Positions 51,248 to 60,131 of a stretch of DNA of 64,000 nucleotides are shown one piece after another. Source of the stretch: Candidatus Micrarchaeota archaeon (GTDB lineage: Archaea > Micrarchaeota > Micrarchaeia > Micrarchaeales > Micrarchaeaceae); contig JAGWHU010000003.1 of the NCBI GenBank assembly GCA_028866575.1, forward strand, positions 1-64,000. The letters run 5' to 3'. Every line of letters begins with the position of its first letter. Within the stretch, counting starts at the first letter, position 1. Under the pieces are notes generated by a model. That model was not told the origin of the DNA, ran no database searches, and saw only the letters and a program-made list of their open reading frames with translations. The position numbers and the translations under genes are program-made.

Positions 51248-51784
51248 ATGTCGTTTTGGCCTAAAACTGAATTTTCGGCTGACCTAAAAAATGAGCAAGT
51301 CAAATACGTGATTTCTAACGCTTTTTACTATTATTTCCATGCTCGGCAAGGAAATCCATTTATGCCTCCAGTTGCAACAGTAAGCTATATTGAATATATA
51401 CCTTACAACATAATATTTACGGAGAACTCTATCTTCGGAGAACATCTAACTCCAAGTATAAAGTTACATAGCATCCCCTTTGCGCCGCTTTTAGATTCAG
51501 AAAACACATTTAATGAGCTAAAGAGTAAGATAAATGATGGGAAGATAACTAAAGGACAAAAAGAAGGTATAAACGGTAAGGTAGATATCGAATTCAAGTA
51601 TAATAAAATAGAGAGGATTGGATTTAATAATTGGATTTCTGACAAGGACAAATTAACGGATTTCTCAGCTTCATTTGAAATTTTTGTTCCGATTTATAAT
51701 AACATATTTCTAATTAATAAAAATCTATCTGCAAATTTGGAAAACATAATAAAAGAGGTTGGGCTGGTTACCAAACTAAAATAA
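51248..51784 (+). CDS. Unknown cargo protein of the integrated element
   Basis: This 178-residue soluble protein is rich in Asn, Lys, Ile and Phe (AT-rich coding). Notable are an aromatic FYYYFHARQGNPFMPP segment, two beta-rich halves and no Cys. I do not recognise a family. It starts with ATG after a GGTGA site, eight bases after the membrane protein stop, so the two are coupled. It could be an accessory or defence protein of the element, but nothing in the sequence shows this. Confidence 0.5.
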   Translation: MSFWPKTEFSADLKNEQVKYVISNAFYYYFHARQGNPFMPPVATVSYIEYIPYNIIFTENSIFGEHLTPSIKLHSIPFAPLLDSENTFNELKSKINDGKITKGQKEGINGKVDIEFKYNKIERIGFNNWISDKDKLTDFSASFEIFVPIYNNIFLINKNLSANLENIIKEVGLVTKLK

Positions 51785-51901
51785 ACGTTCGAATTTCCTT
51801 GAATCCGAACACTCTTTGCTTAAATACCTTAATTGCTATAATTCATAGGTTCAGATACATGGCTTTTGCATTTAGGAAATTTTGCTAAAAGGTGCTTTAA
51901 A

Positions 51902-51987
51902 ATGGCTAGGAAAAATGACGACAAACCAGCTAAAATAGCGAATCGAACCCGTAGGGGTTCGAGAGTTCAAATCTCTCTCCCTGCAAA
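51902..51987 (+). pseudogene. SSV-type integrase, N-terminal part (intN)
   Basis: ATG at 51902 opens 28 codons (MARKNDDKPAKIANRTRR then GSRVQISLPA) that run in frame into the right att repeat. Past the repeat the frame continues into host sequence without family meaning, to 52165. The same phase continues from the left att into the catalytic part at 48889. An AGGTG site lies nine bases before the ATG. In the circular form this supplies the start of the integrase. Confidence 0.82.
51955..51987 (+). repeat. attR: 33-bp direct repeat
   Basis: Exact second copy of 48858-48890, made of the tRNA-Leu T-arm and 3' acceptor strand. It marks the right boundary of the integrated element; only the tRNA fragment is present here, not a whole tRNA. 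Confidence 0.9.
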
Positions 51988-52047
51988 CGAAATCACTCGA
52001 CAAAACGGCAGGCTGCCGGCTGTTGTAAGTTCACCTACATATGCATA

Positions 52048-53937
52048 CTACTTTTCCGATATGGAATCCGAAACGTATACGTATTCCCCGCTGTATACCA
52101 TTAGCCTTGCGTCCCTTATCCTTGCAGTCGAGTTCGGAGCAGGGAAATACGCCCTTACGGTGTAGTTGCCGCTGCTGCCGTTGAGCGCAATAAGGTTCAC
52201 GTTGAAAAGGCAGCTTATGTCATTGCCATTGCATTTTGCCGGATTGCCTATTATGCTGTAATTGAACAGCCCCAGAAGGAGGAACCTTTGGCCGCCGTAT
52301 CCTGCAAACATGATGTGGACATTCCCGGTTGAAAGGTTGGAATAGCTCAACCTGCCAGTATATACTGTTTCGTTCAGGGTTGCATTGTAGCTCAACGACT
52401 GGCCTGATACTGCAACATCGAAGCCCTTCACGTAGCTTGCGTGAGAAGAGTAAACGACGATTGCCATCAGTACAGCAAGCGCCAAAATTACCGATGCAGG
52501 GAAATATTTCCTCCTATGCAGGTAATTGCACACAAAGCCGTTGCCTTTGCTCCTCTCCTTGACAAGCAAGGTTACGAAGATGAAGGCCACGAAAAACGTA
52601 TAGTATGAAATGGAGGAGCGCGCAAGGAAGAGGAACGGGACAATGCTGAACAATCCCACGAGCAGCTTGTTGTTTATGTATGCAATCGCGACTATCATCA
52701 TAAGTACGGCAATCCCGAAAATGGCGGTGTATGCGCTAAGAAGCACGTGGTAATTCACCAGCATAATGAACCCGAAAATGCCGCTTCCGAGCGGCATGAT
52801 GAGCTTCTGCAGCGGGTTGAATATCCCGTTAAAAAACGCCGCGGGACCCAGCGCTATGAAGTAGCTGTTTACCGCCAGGAAAACCGCCACTGCTCCAATG
52901 GTGTCATATGCCCCTTTCCTTATCCCGTAGTTGTTGAGCGTATATACGACAAGCAGTATTACCGGTATCCATATGAGTTCCTGCACGGCCAGGCACAGGC
53001 CGAGGAAAAGCCAGGAGTATTTGGTGCCTGTTTTCTTGTACGCTATTATAAGCAAAACGAGCATCAGGTAGGTGATTGCCGAAGCCGTAAAAGAGAAGAT
53101 CAAAGACAGGAATACCAATACGCCGAACAGCGGCGACTTAAGGTACTTCTTGTCTATAGAAAACGCTATTGTAAAAAGCAGTAATGTGAAAAACACGGCA
53201 ACCTGGAAAGGCACTATTACGTGCTCCATGTTGTACAGCGTCGGCGAAGCTAGGAAGTAGAACGGCACATAGGAAAACAGATAGAGCGCTGGATAATTGA
53301 GAATGCCTATAAGCTCGTTGTTAGTGGTGAACGTGTACCCCATTGAGGAGCTGTTGCGGTATATCTGCTGCGACAGCGAATGCTGGTACGGGTTTATCCC
53401 GCTGAGGAGGTAATGTATGTCGCTTATGCTTATGAATACCTCGTCGTCTATTACGAAATACTTTATGAGGATATGGGAGACGAAGTACACGAACACGAGC
53501 ACTACGACTATGCCGAAGATTGCATATCCGATCCTTGCATGTGTTTTGCCCCTCACGAGGTACGCCCCCAAGAACAGCGGGAATGCAATAATGATTATAA
53601 GTATGGCGGTTATTGCTACCGTATAGAGGGCATAGGCATTGTAGGATAAAATCGCCCCGGACACAGGCCCGGAAAGGAGGAACATCGCAAATAGATCCAG
53701 TACCGATATAAGGAAGAGCGCATTCAGCAATGCGTCGTGCCTTTTCCTTGTCTTTATTCCCAGAAGGTAAATGAACGCATATGCCACGAATGCAATAGCT
53801 GACACCGCGCCGAATGCTGTGCCGTAGGTGTAAAGGAAATTAAGCATGTAGGTGGAATTGACCGTAACGAGGAAAGCAAACGATACGATTATGAAAAATA
53901 TGTAGTATTTTTGGTTTTTTAGGAGTTTAAGCATCAA
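52048..53937 (-). CDS. Polytopic GT-C-like membrane glycosyltransferase
   Basis: This 629-residue protein has about 13 membrane helices. The first large exported loop has acidic residues (FVIDDEVFISISDIHYLLSG) followed by INPYQHS, as in DUF2029/GT87-type mannosyltransferases. The C-terminal 130 residues after the last helix are an exported domain with NAT, NET, NLS and NGS sequons. It would use a lipid-phosphate sugar donor outside the membrane. It ends about 60 bp from attR, so the element sits between serS and this gene. The overlapping plus-strand frame at its 3' end is only the intN read-through. Confidence 0.68.
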   Translation of the reverse strand: MMLKLLKNQKYYIFFIIVSFAFLVTVNSTYMLNFLYTYGTAFGAVSAIAFVAYAFIYLLGIKTRKRHDALLNALFLISVLDLFAMFLLSGPVSGAILSYNAYALYTVAITAILIIIIAFPLFLGAYLVRGKTHARIGYAIFGIVVVLVFVYFVSHILIKYFVIDDEVFISISDIHYLLSGINPYQHSLSQQIYRNSSSMGYTFTTNNELIGILNYPALYLFSYVPFYFLASPTLYNMEHVIVPFQVAVFFTLLLFTIAFSIDKKYLKSPLFGVLVFLSLIFSFTASAITYLMLVLLIIAYKKTGTKYSWLFLGLCLAVQELIWIPVILLVVYTLNNYGIRKGAYDTIGAVAVFLAVNSYFIALGPAAFFNGIFNPLQKLIMPLGSGIFGFIMLVNYHVLLSAYTAIFGIAVLMMIVAIAYINNKLLVGLFSIVPFLFLARSSISYYTFFVAFIFVTLLVKERSKGNGFVCNYLHRRKYFPASVILALAVLMAIVVYSSHASYVKGFDVAVSGQSLSYNATLNETVYTGRLSYSNLSTGNVHIMFAGYGGQRFLLLGLFNYSIIGNPAKCNGNDISCLFNVNLIALNGSSGNYTVRAYFPAPNSTARIRDARLMVYSGEYVYVSDSISEK

Positions 53938-54014
53938 ACCAGTCTAATATCAAAATCCCGCTAATTTTTATAAGCTGTATGATATAATAAACTTGACACA
54001 AAGTTGGTTTTACG

Positions 54015-54530
54015 ATGGGGAAAACACTGCACAAAAACAGGCTGTTCAGCGTTGAGGAAGTGAAGGTAAACCTGCGCAGCAGGGGGAAGTTCACCGAGTA
54101 TACCGTCAGGCAGAAGGATACCGTAGCCGTTCTACCGATAACAGGGAAAAATGGCGTATTGCTCGAGAGGCAGTTCAGGCCTGCAGCCAACAGGACATTA
54201 TACGAAATACCTGCAGGGCACGTAGAGGGAATGGAGAAGCCAATCGATACCGCAAGGAGGGAACTGGAAGAAGAAACGGGGTTCAAGGCATCCGGAATGA
54301 GGTTTCTGACATATTTTTATCCGTCTCCTGGAATACTAACAAACAGGGAATACCTCTACGTTGCCACCGGGCTTAAGAAAGGAACGCAGTCGCTGGACAA
54401 GGACGAGGATATAACGCTCGCGGAAGTGAGCATGGATGCTGCCATAAAGCTGATAAAATCAGGAAAGATAATAGACCTCAAGACCATCGCCGCAGTCCTG
54501 TACTATAAGCGCTTTGTCGATAAGAAATAG
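54015..54530 (+). CDS. NUDIX hydrolase (ADP-ribose pyrophosphatase-like)
   Basis: This 171-residue protein has an intact Nudix box GHVEGMEKPIDTARRELEEE followed by TG (GX5EX7REUXEEXGU), preceded by LLERQFRPAANRTLYEIPAGH, the arrangement of ADP-ribose pyrophosphatases of the NudF type. Substrate is therefore probably ADP-ribose or a sugar nucleotide. It converges with the polyprenyl synthase gene with a one-base gap. Confidence 0.87.
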   Translation: MGKTLHKNRLFSVEEVKVNLRSRGKFTEYTVRQKDTVAVLPITGKNGVLLERQFRPAANRTLYEIPAGHVEGMEKPIDTARRELEEETGFKASGMRFLTYFYPSPGILTNREYLYVATGLKKGTQSLDKDEDITLAEVSMDAAIKLIKSGKIIDLKTIAAVLYYKRFVDKK

Positions 54531-54531
54531 C

Positions 54532-55608
54532 TCATATGGACCTGCTTATCAGGAACTCCGCCATCGACTTCAGTACTTTCTTCGCATCAGAATCCGGTAT
54601 TGCACCGTCAACGTTCTTCCACGCGTCCTTCACAAGCTTTTGCTCCAGGTTTTTTGCATAGTCTATAGCGCCGTATTTCCCGATTATCTCTATGGCCTCG
54701 TCTATCAGGGTTCTTTCCGTGGTGTGCATCTTCAGTATTTCTATGAGCCTCTCCCTGTCCCTCTTTTCGGCCTTCTCCAGCGTATATGTAGTTAGAAGGG
54801 TTATCTTGCCCTCGGTTATGTCGTCGCCCGTACCCCCCTTGCTCTCCGAAACCCCGCTTTTCACTACGTTAAGCAGGTCGTCCTGCAGCTGGAATGCAAC
54901 CCCTATCGATGCGCCGAAGTTCCCCAGCGCGCTGATTGTTTTGTCGTCGGCACCCCCGAGCACGGCCCCCAGCTTCGCCGACATGCTGGCCAGCACGCCG
55001 GTCTTTGAATAGGCCATCTGCAGGTACTCGCTTTCCGAAACGCTGGTTGGATCCACGAGGAAGTTGTGCCATGCGATGTCGGTTGCCTGTCCTATGGTGA
55101 CCTTGAGCATCTCCTTCTGGTAGATTTCAAGGAACTTTATCTTGGTGTCCCTGTCAAGCTTGTTGCTGTCAAGGAGCGCGACTATGGGGAAGAAGTACAT
55201 GAAATCACCCAGGTTGAGCGCCACGTCTACGCCGTACTTCATGTGCACTGCCGGCGATCCCCTCCTCATCTCCGAGCGGTCCTCTATGTCATCGTGTATC
55301 AGCGTCGCGTTGTGTATTATCTCAGGTATTATCGAAAACTCCAGATACTCGTTCGAGTCCTTTCCAAGCGTGTCTATGACCGCAAGCATCAGCACCGGCC
55401 TCCATCTCTTTCCGCCCAAGTCGAGAAGGTACTTGGCAGGCTCTATCACCGCCTTGTTTATCGCCTTTGGATCGTACTGGTAGCCGCTCCTGCCCAGGAG
55501 GGTCTCAAGGTATCTTACGGAAGTCTTGTCCGTAAGGTACTTGTTTATCTTCTTGTCTATCTCCAGCGCGCGGCGCTTTATATACTCAACTACCTGCTCA
55601 TTGCCCAT
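54532..55608 (-). CDS. Polyprenyl (geranylgeranyl) diphosphate synthase
   Basis: This 358-residue all-helical enzyme condenses isopentenyl diphosphate with allylic diphosphates. It has GGKRWRPVL for substrate binding, the first aspartate-rich motif LIHDDIEDRSEMRRG, and the second motif as FQLQDDLLNV, where the last Asp of DDxxD is Asn-Val. The product is probably geranylgeranyl or farnesylgeranyl diphosphate for archaeal lipids, used by the pathway that ends in CarS. It is divergent from the radical SAM gene. Confidence 0.9.
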   Translation of the reverse strand: MGNEQVVEYIKRRALEIDKKINKYLTDKTSVRYLETLLGRSGYQYDPKAINKAVIEPAKYLLDLGGKRWRPVLMLAVIDTLGKDSNEYLEFSIIPEIIHNATLIHDDIEDRSEMRRGSPAVHMKYGVDVALNLGDFMYFFPIVALLDSNKLDRDTKIKFLEIYQKEMLKVTIGQATDIAWHNFLVDPTSVSESEYLQMAYSKTGVLASMSAKLGAVLGGADDKTISALGNFGASIGVAFQLQDDLLNVVKSGVSESKGGTGDDITEGKITLLTTYTLEKAEKRDRERLIEILKMHTTERTLIDEAIEIIGKYGAIDYAKNLEQKLVKDAWKNVDGAIPDSDAKKVLKSMAEFLISRSI

Positions 55609-55640
55609 AAAACCAACATGCGGGTTTTTTACAATAATAC

Positions 55641-55694
55641 ATACCTATTTTACCGTTATATTTAAATATTATTAAAACCATACCTATAATAGGT
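55641..55694. promoter_or_regulatory. Repeated ACCTAT half-sites in a divergent promoter
   Basis: ATACCTAT occurs at 55641-55648 and 55680-55687. The second copy forms a perfect inverted repeat ACCTAT-A-ATAGGT (55682-55694). Between the copies lies the TATA region TATATTTAAAT. The spacing brackets the radical SAM promoter and could serve the polyprenyl synthase gene too. Confidence 0.4.
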
Positions 55695-55702
55695 GTTTAC
55701 TG

Positions 55703-56764
55703 TTGGCAGTTGAACGACTAATGAGTCTCGCAGGCACCGCAATGAAGAGCAATTTCGTAAAGCTGGAGAGGCCTTACAAACTCAACTTTTGCATAACTTA
55801 CTGGTGCCAGAGCAGATGCCTGACGTGCAATATATGGCAGATAAAGCCGAAGGGCGAGATGACAATAGAGGAAATCAGGGACTTCGTGGCAAAGAACCCC
55901 TATTTCAAGTGGGTCGAGCTCACCGGAGGGGAGCCTTTCCTCAGGGGCGACATAGTGGAGATAGCGCGCACCTTCAAGGAGCACTCGAAGGAACTATACA
56001 TACTCACGATGCCTACTAACTCCCTGTGCGACCACAACATGGTGGAGAAAAAGTTAAGGGAGATACTGTCGTTTGGCATACCGCGGGTAGCCGTAACTGT
56101 GAGCCTTGACGGATACAGGGAGCTGCATGACAAGATAAGGGGCATACCCGGGAACTACGACAAGGCTATAGACATGTTCAAAAGGCTCAAGGAGCTCAAG
56201 AAGGAATACAGCAACCTGTTCTTCGTGTTCGGCTACACCTTGAGCAAGTTCAACAAGGGCGAATTCGAGAAGACTTACCAGTCTGTGAAGCAGGACATAC
56301 CGGACATAAAATACAACGACTTCCACATAAACCTGGCGCAGGTATCGAGCAACTACTACGGCAACTCCAACGACGACATAAAGGCAAACAATCCGGAAAT
56401 AGTCGGGGAGCTTGAATCCATACTGAAGCACAGGGAATTCGAGCTCGGCGTAATACCGATGATAGAAACCGCATTCACTAGGAAGCTCGTGGAATACGCG
56501 AAAACGGGGTACAGCCCGATGAAGAGCAGGAGCCTGGAGGCGTCGCTGTTCATGGACAGCTACGGGAACGTTTATCCCTCAATCATGTGGGACAAGAAGA
56601 TAGGGAACGTCCGCGAAGTGGGATACGACCTGTCAAAGCTGTGGAACAACGAGGAGGCGAAGAAGGTAAGGGAGGAAATAGCCACGGGCAAGGAGCCTAA
56701 CCAGTGGACCTCATGCGAGGCATACCAGATACTCACCGGCAACGTTGTGAGCCTGTTTGTCTAG
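55703..56764 (+). CDS. Radical SAM protein, unknown substrate
   Basis: This 353-residue enzyme has cluster-binding cysteines in WCQSRCLTCNIW (CxxxCxxC) and the SAM-contacting strand VELTGGEPFLRGD. SLDGYRELHDKIRG is typical of the MoaA/PqqE/SPASM-like group. The C-terminus has one cysteine (TSCEAYQ) and no full SPASM cluster set. It starts with TTG at 55703 or ATG at 55721. No peptide substrate or cofactor pathway is visible beside it. Confidence 0.82.
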   Translation: MAVERLMSLAGTAMKSNFVKLERPYKLNFCITYWCQSRCLTCNIWQIKPKGEMTIEEIRDFVAKNPYFKWVELTGGEPFLRGDIVEIARTFKEHSKELYILTMPTNSLCDHNMVEKKLREILSFGIPRVAVTVSLDGYRELHDKIRGIPGNYDKAIDMFKRLKELKKEYSNLFFVFGYTLSKFNKGEFEKTYQSVKQDIPDIKYNDFHINLAQVSSNYYGNSNDDIKANNPEIVGELESILKHREFELGVIPMIETAFTRKLVEYAKTGYSPMKSRSLEASLFMDSYGNVYPSIMWDKKIGNVREVGYDLSKLWNNEEAKKVREEIATGKEPNQWTSCEAYQILTGNVVSLFV

Positions 56765-56817
56765 CTATCTAACGCTTTTATATTTTGCTTTCTCATATTA
56801 ATGCATCTAGTGTTGCT

Positions 56818-57666
56818 ATGAAGCTGATCCTCCTACTGTCATTTATAGTGCTATTCGGGATTGCAGGCGCGTCAACCGTCACCCTTACTGGCACGTGCTA
56901 TTCCAATCTTGTAAACAACACGAACAACTTCATACAGTTCAACCTCACCAATTCCGGAAACGGGACGGCTACGAATCTCGCCATAGTGCCTCTCATACAG
57001 GGGGCAAGCACCAACAATACCGCTGTCACAATACCAATAGTGGCGCCAGGCACATCATACCCTGAGAAGATATACCTCTACAACTTCACTACGCCGGGCA
57101 CTTACGTCGAGAGGTTCCTGGTCAGGTATTCGCAGGGCACCAGCACCTTCGAGACGATATTCCCCTGCCTGACGGACTTCGTCGTGGGCACGCAGAGCAT
57201 GCTTACTGTATCGAATCTCGGCGAAACCAGCAACGGCTCCATAGTCGTCAACATAACCAACGCAGCCGCATATCCTATCGACTCGCAGGTCACGCTTTAC
57301 GCGCCTCCGGCATTCAACGTCACGATGCCTATAAAGAACGCTACCATAGATTCGCACGGCGTGGCAACGGTATCGTTTGACGTAACCCCTCCATCCTATA
57401 CAAACGCCAAGTTCCCGGTAGCTGTCGGGGTTGCATACATGAGGAGCGGAATACACTATTCCACGCTTGCAGTTACGACAATAACCTTTGGCGGTATAGC
57501 AAAGGCTGTCCCGAAGCTAGGGGATACGCTGCTGCTCCTGTCGCTCCTTGCCACGGTCATAATCATAATAATACTCATAGTAGTTTCAATACTCCTCAGC
57601 AGGAAAAAGAAACGCAGAAAGGAGATTGAAAGAAAGGAGAAAGAGGCTGAAAAAGTCTTTGAATGA
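56818..57666 (+). CDS. Exported beta-domain protein with C-terminal anchor
   Basis: This 282-residue protein begins with a signal peptide (MKLILLLSFIVLFGIAGAST). Two Ig/CARDB-like beta domains rich in NxS/T sequons follow (NLTNSGNGTATNLAIVPL is typical of CARDB). It ends with one membrane helix (about 245-270) and a very basic cytosolic tail (RKKKRRKEIERKEKEAEK). The topology suggests a surface protein held at the membrane. The frame extends to 56785, but the ATG at 56818 gives the proper signal peptide. The following GT2 gene overlaps its stop by four bases. Confidence 0.68.
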   Translation: MKLILLLSFIVLFGIAGASTVTLTGTCYSNLVNNTNNFIQFNLTNSGNGTATNLAIVPLIQGASTNNTAVTIPIVAPGTSYPEKIYLYNFTTPGTYVERFLVRYSQGTSTFETIFPCLTDFVVGTQSMLTVSNLGETSNGSIVVNITNAAAYPIDSQVTLYAPPAFNVTMPIKNATIDSHGVATVSFDVTPPSYTNAKFPVAVGVAYMRSGIHYSTLAVTTITFGGIAKAVPKLGDTLLLLSLLATVIIIIILIVVSILLSRKKKRRKEIERKEKEAEKVFE

Positions 57667-58352
57667 AGGGATTTTCCATGGGCTCGAAACCATCTATAAG
57701 CATTGTGATACCGACGCTGAACGAGGAGCGCAACATAAAGACGGTATTGAGGGGGGTAAGGGCGGTGATAAAGGACTACAGGCACGAGATAATAGTCGTG
57801 GACGGCTATTCCACCGACAATACTGTCAAGTATGCGAAGGAGCTTGGGGCGCGGATAATATACGACAGGCACGGCAAGGGAATGGCGCTGATCAAGGGGC
57901 TCAACGCAGCGAAGGGCGACATAACCATATCTATGGATGCGGATCTGTCGAACAGGCCCAACGAGCTCAAGCTGCTCATTGCGGGGATAGAGGCAGGCTA
58001 CGACGTGTGCATGGGGTCCAGGTTCCTGACCGGGGGCGGCTCAGAGGACATGCCCTTCCACAGGAAAGTGGGCAACAAGATATTCGTTAGTCTAGTGAAC
58101 CTCAGGTACGGATCGCATTATACTGACATGTGCTACGGCTACAGGAGCTTTGCCAAGGGAGTGGCCCAGAGGCTCTCGCTCAAGGAAAAGGGCTTCGGTA
58201 TAGAGACGGAAATAAGCATGAAGGTGCAGAGCAAGCGCCTGCGCGTCCTGGAGGTGCCGAGCTTCGAGAAGCTGAGGGCATCCGGTGAGGGGAAGCTGAG
58301 GAGCATATCCGACGGATTCATAATACTGAAGACGATATTGAAGAACATGTGA
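57663..58352 (+). CDS. GT2 dolichol-phosphate sugar synthase-like
   Basis: This 229-residue GT-A protein starts SISIVIPTLNEERNIKTVL, with EIIVVDGYSTDNT and the DxD motif ITISMDADLSNRP, then SRFLTGGG. It closely follows the pattern of DPM1-like enzymes, which transfer mannose or glucose from a nucleotide to dolichyl phosphate. There are no membrane helices. Its product would serve GT-C enzymes such as those at 5635, 52048 and 61839. It is translationally coupled to the exported beta-domain protein gene. Confidence 0.83.
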   Translation: MKGFSMGSKPSISIVIPTLNEERNIKTVLRGVRAVIKDYRHEIIVVDGYSTDNTVKYAKELGARIIYDRHGKGMALIKGLNAAKGDITISMDADLSNRPNELKLLIAGIEAGYDVCMGSRFLTGGGSEDMPFHRKVGNKIFVSLVNLRYGSHYTDMCYGYRSFAKGVAQRLSLKEKGFGIETEISMKVQSKRLRVLEVPSFEKLRASGEGKLRSISDGFIILKTILKNM

Positions 58353-58408
58353 CGAAATTGGCAACTTTTTAAACTTTTCCCTCTAAATATTAAGAGGGGG
58401 GCTTATCG

Positions 58409-60109
58409 ATGAAAGTCTTGCTTTTAGATGTTGAAAGGATTGTATACAAGTTGGTGAAGCCGGAGGCAAGCGTATACGAGGAGAGCAGCGAGAAGAAGGT
58501 TGACGTAAGGGACGCGATAGCGATGATGGTCAGCGTTGAGGGCGGAGACGACCAGTCAGTTGCAGACAAGGCATTGTCCGACGTTGCTAAGTTCATGGGC
58601 CAGCTCAAGAGGCCGAGGCTGGTTCTCTACCCGTTCGCCCACCTCAGCAACAAGCTGGCAGATCCGAAAAGCGCAATGAGGATAATCGACTATATGTACG
58701 CTTCAGCCTCCTCCAACAAGGGCATAGAGGTGAGGAAGGCACCGTTCGGGTGGAACAAAAAGCTTACCCTGGAGATGAAGGGACATCCGCTGGCTGAGCA
58801 GGGCAAGAGCTATGGCATCGAGGATGAGCCAAAAACATACAAAAAGGCCAAGCCCGTCAGCGTGAACACCGCAATAGTTACAAAGAGCATATTCTCCGGG
58901 CTTCCGGAAACGGACCACAGGTCCATAGGCGAAAAGCTTGACCTTTTCAGCTTCCAGGAGGTATCTCCTGGAATGGTATACTGGCACAGGAACGGCCTTA
59001 CCCTTTTCAGGCAGGTGATGGAGTTCATGCGGGAGCTGGAAAACAGGTACGGCTACGATGAGATAAGCACGCCGTCGTTGGCGAACATAGCGCTCTGGCA
59101 CGTCAGCGGGCACATAGACCACTACAGGAACGAGATGTTCGTGTTCTCTTCCGAGAGCGAGAGCCTAGGGATGAAGCCGATGAACTGCCCCTCAAGCATA
59201 CTTATATACAAGTCAAGGAAGTGGAGCTACAGGGAACTGCCCTTCAGGACGGCAATCTTCGACAGGCTCTACAGGAACGAGGTAAGCGGTGCGCTTACCG
59301 GCCTTTTCAGGGTGAGGGAGCTTACGCAGGACGACGGCCACATATTCCTCAGGGAGGACCAGCAGGAATCAGAGCTTGCCATGCTGCTCAAATTCGTAAA
59401 GGAGGTGTACGATGCCTTCGGGATGAAATTCAAGGCCAAGCTGTCAACAATGCCGGACAACCACATGGGCGATGAGGCACTCTGGGGCAAGGCAACCGAA
59501 GCGCTGAAAAGCGCGCTGGATATCAACAGGATAGAGTACGAGACAAAGGAGAAGGAGGGCGCATTCTACGGACCAAAGATAGACTTCGATGTTATTGATT
59601 CAATGGGTCGCTCCTGGCAGTGCGCAACGATACAGATGGACTACCAATTGCCCTTGAGGTTCGAACTGGAATACACAGGCGAGGACGGGAGGAGCCACAC
59701 CCCTGTGATAATACACAGGGCAATACTGGGAACCCTTGAAAGGTTCCTCGGTGTGCTGATAGAGCACTACCAGGGCAGGTTTCCCACGTGGCTCGCGCCC
59801 GTGCAGGCCAGGGTAATAACGATATCGGAGCAGGCGAACGAATACGCAAATGGCGTATATCGCAAGCTGAAGGATTGCGGCATACGCGCATACGCTGATC
59901 TCTCCGACAAGACGCTGGAGTACAAGATACGCGAGGCGCAACTGCAGAAGATACCATACATGATAGTCATAGGCAAGAAGGAAGTGGAGAAGAAGACACT
60001 TACGATAAGGGACAGGGACGGGAAGCAGAAGCACGACGTCCCCATAGACGATTTCATTGGCAGGATAACCAGCGAGATAAAATCAAGGAGCCAGGCGGTA
60101 GGGATTTGA
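58409..60109 (+). CDS. thrS: Threonine--tRNA ligase, archaeal type
   Basis: This 566-residue synthetase has the archaeal N-terminal editing domain of the D-aminoacyl-deacylase fold (MKVLLLDVERIVYKLV, YPFAHLSN, KAPFGWNKKLTLEMKGHPLAE). The class II core carries the zinc ligands in GMKPMNCPSS, DDGHIF and the HRAILGTLERFLGVLIEHY helix. Motif 2 is YRNEVSGALTGLFRVRELTQ. The C-terminal anticodon domain starts near VQARVITISEQ. It is somewhat shorter than the usual 600-plus residues. It starts an operon-like run with the carbamoyltransferase gene. Confidence 0.94.
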   Translation: MKVLLLDVERIVYKLVKPEASVYEESSEKKVDVRDAIAMMVSVEGGDDQSVADKALSDVAKFMGQLKRPRLVLYPFAHLSNKLADPKSAMRIIDYMYASASSNKGIEVRKAPFGWNKKLTLEMKGHPLAEQGKSYGIEDEPKTYKKAKPVSVNTAIVTKSIFSGLPETDHRSIGEKLDLFSFQEVSPGMVYWHRNGLTLFRQVMEFMRELENRYGYDEISTPSLANIALWHVSGHIDHYRNEMFVFSSESESLGMKPMNCPSSILIYKSRKWSYRELPFRTAIFDRLYRNEVSGALTGLFRVRELTQDDGHIFLREDQQESELAMLLKFVKEVYDAFGMKFKAKLSTMPDNHMGDEALWGKATEALKSALDINRIEYETKEKEGAFYGPKIDFDVIDSMGRSWQCATIQMDYQLPLRFELEYTGEDGRSHTPVIIHRAILGTLERFLGVLIEHYQGRFPTWLAPVQARVITISEQANEYANGVYRKLKDCGIRAYADLSDKTLEYKIREAQLQKIPYMIVIGKKEVEKKTLTIRDRDGKQKHDVPIDDFIGRITSEIKSRSQAVGI

Positions 60110-60131
60110 TGCTTGAAAATCAGTGATCAAT

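Larger units (their letters stand above)
48858..51987 (+). mobile_element. SSV-type integrated element in tRNA-Leu
   Basis: This 3.1-kb AT-rich island lies between 33-bp attachment repeats. It holds, in order, the C-terminal part of a tyrosine integrase (frameshifted), a RelE toxin and wHTH antitoxin, an iteron and hairpin region, a small membrane protein, an unknown protein, and the N-terminal part of the integrase at the far end. Circularisation at the repeats would rebuild one continuous integrase gene of about 313 codons if the downstream frameshift is ignored. This partitioned-integrase layout is the defining mark of SSV-type archaeal elements. No capsid or large replication protein is present, so it is a minimal plasmid-like or satellite element. 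Confidence 0.88.

Noticed and set aside
51790-51813. GTTCG...CGAAC inverted repeat before intN
   Set aside because: Five-base arms with a 14-base interval are expected by chance.
51866-52165. 100-codon ORF spanning attR as a stand-alone gene
   Set aside because: Only its part from 51902 to the repeat makes sense, as the integrase N-terminus; the rest is read-through into the antisense of a membrane protein gene.
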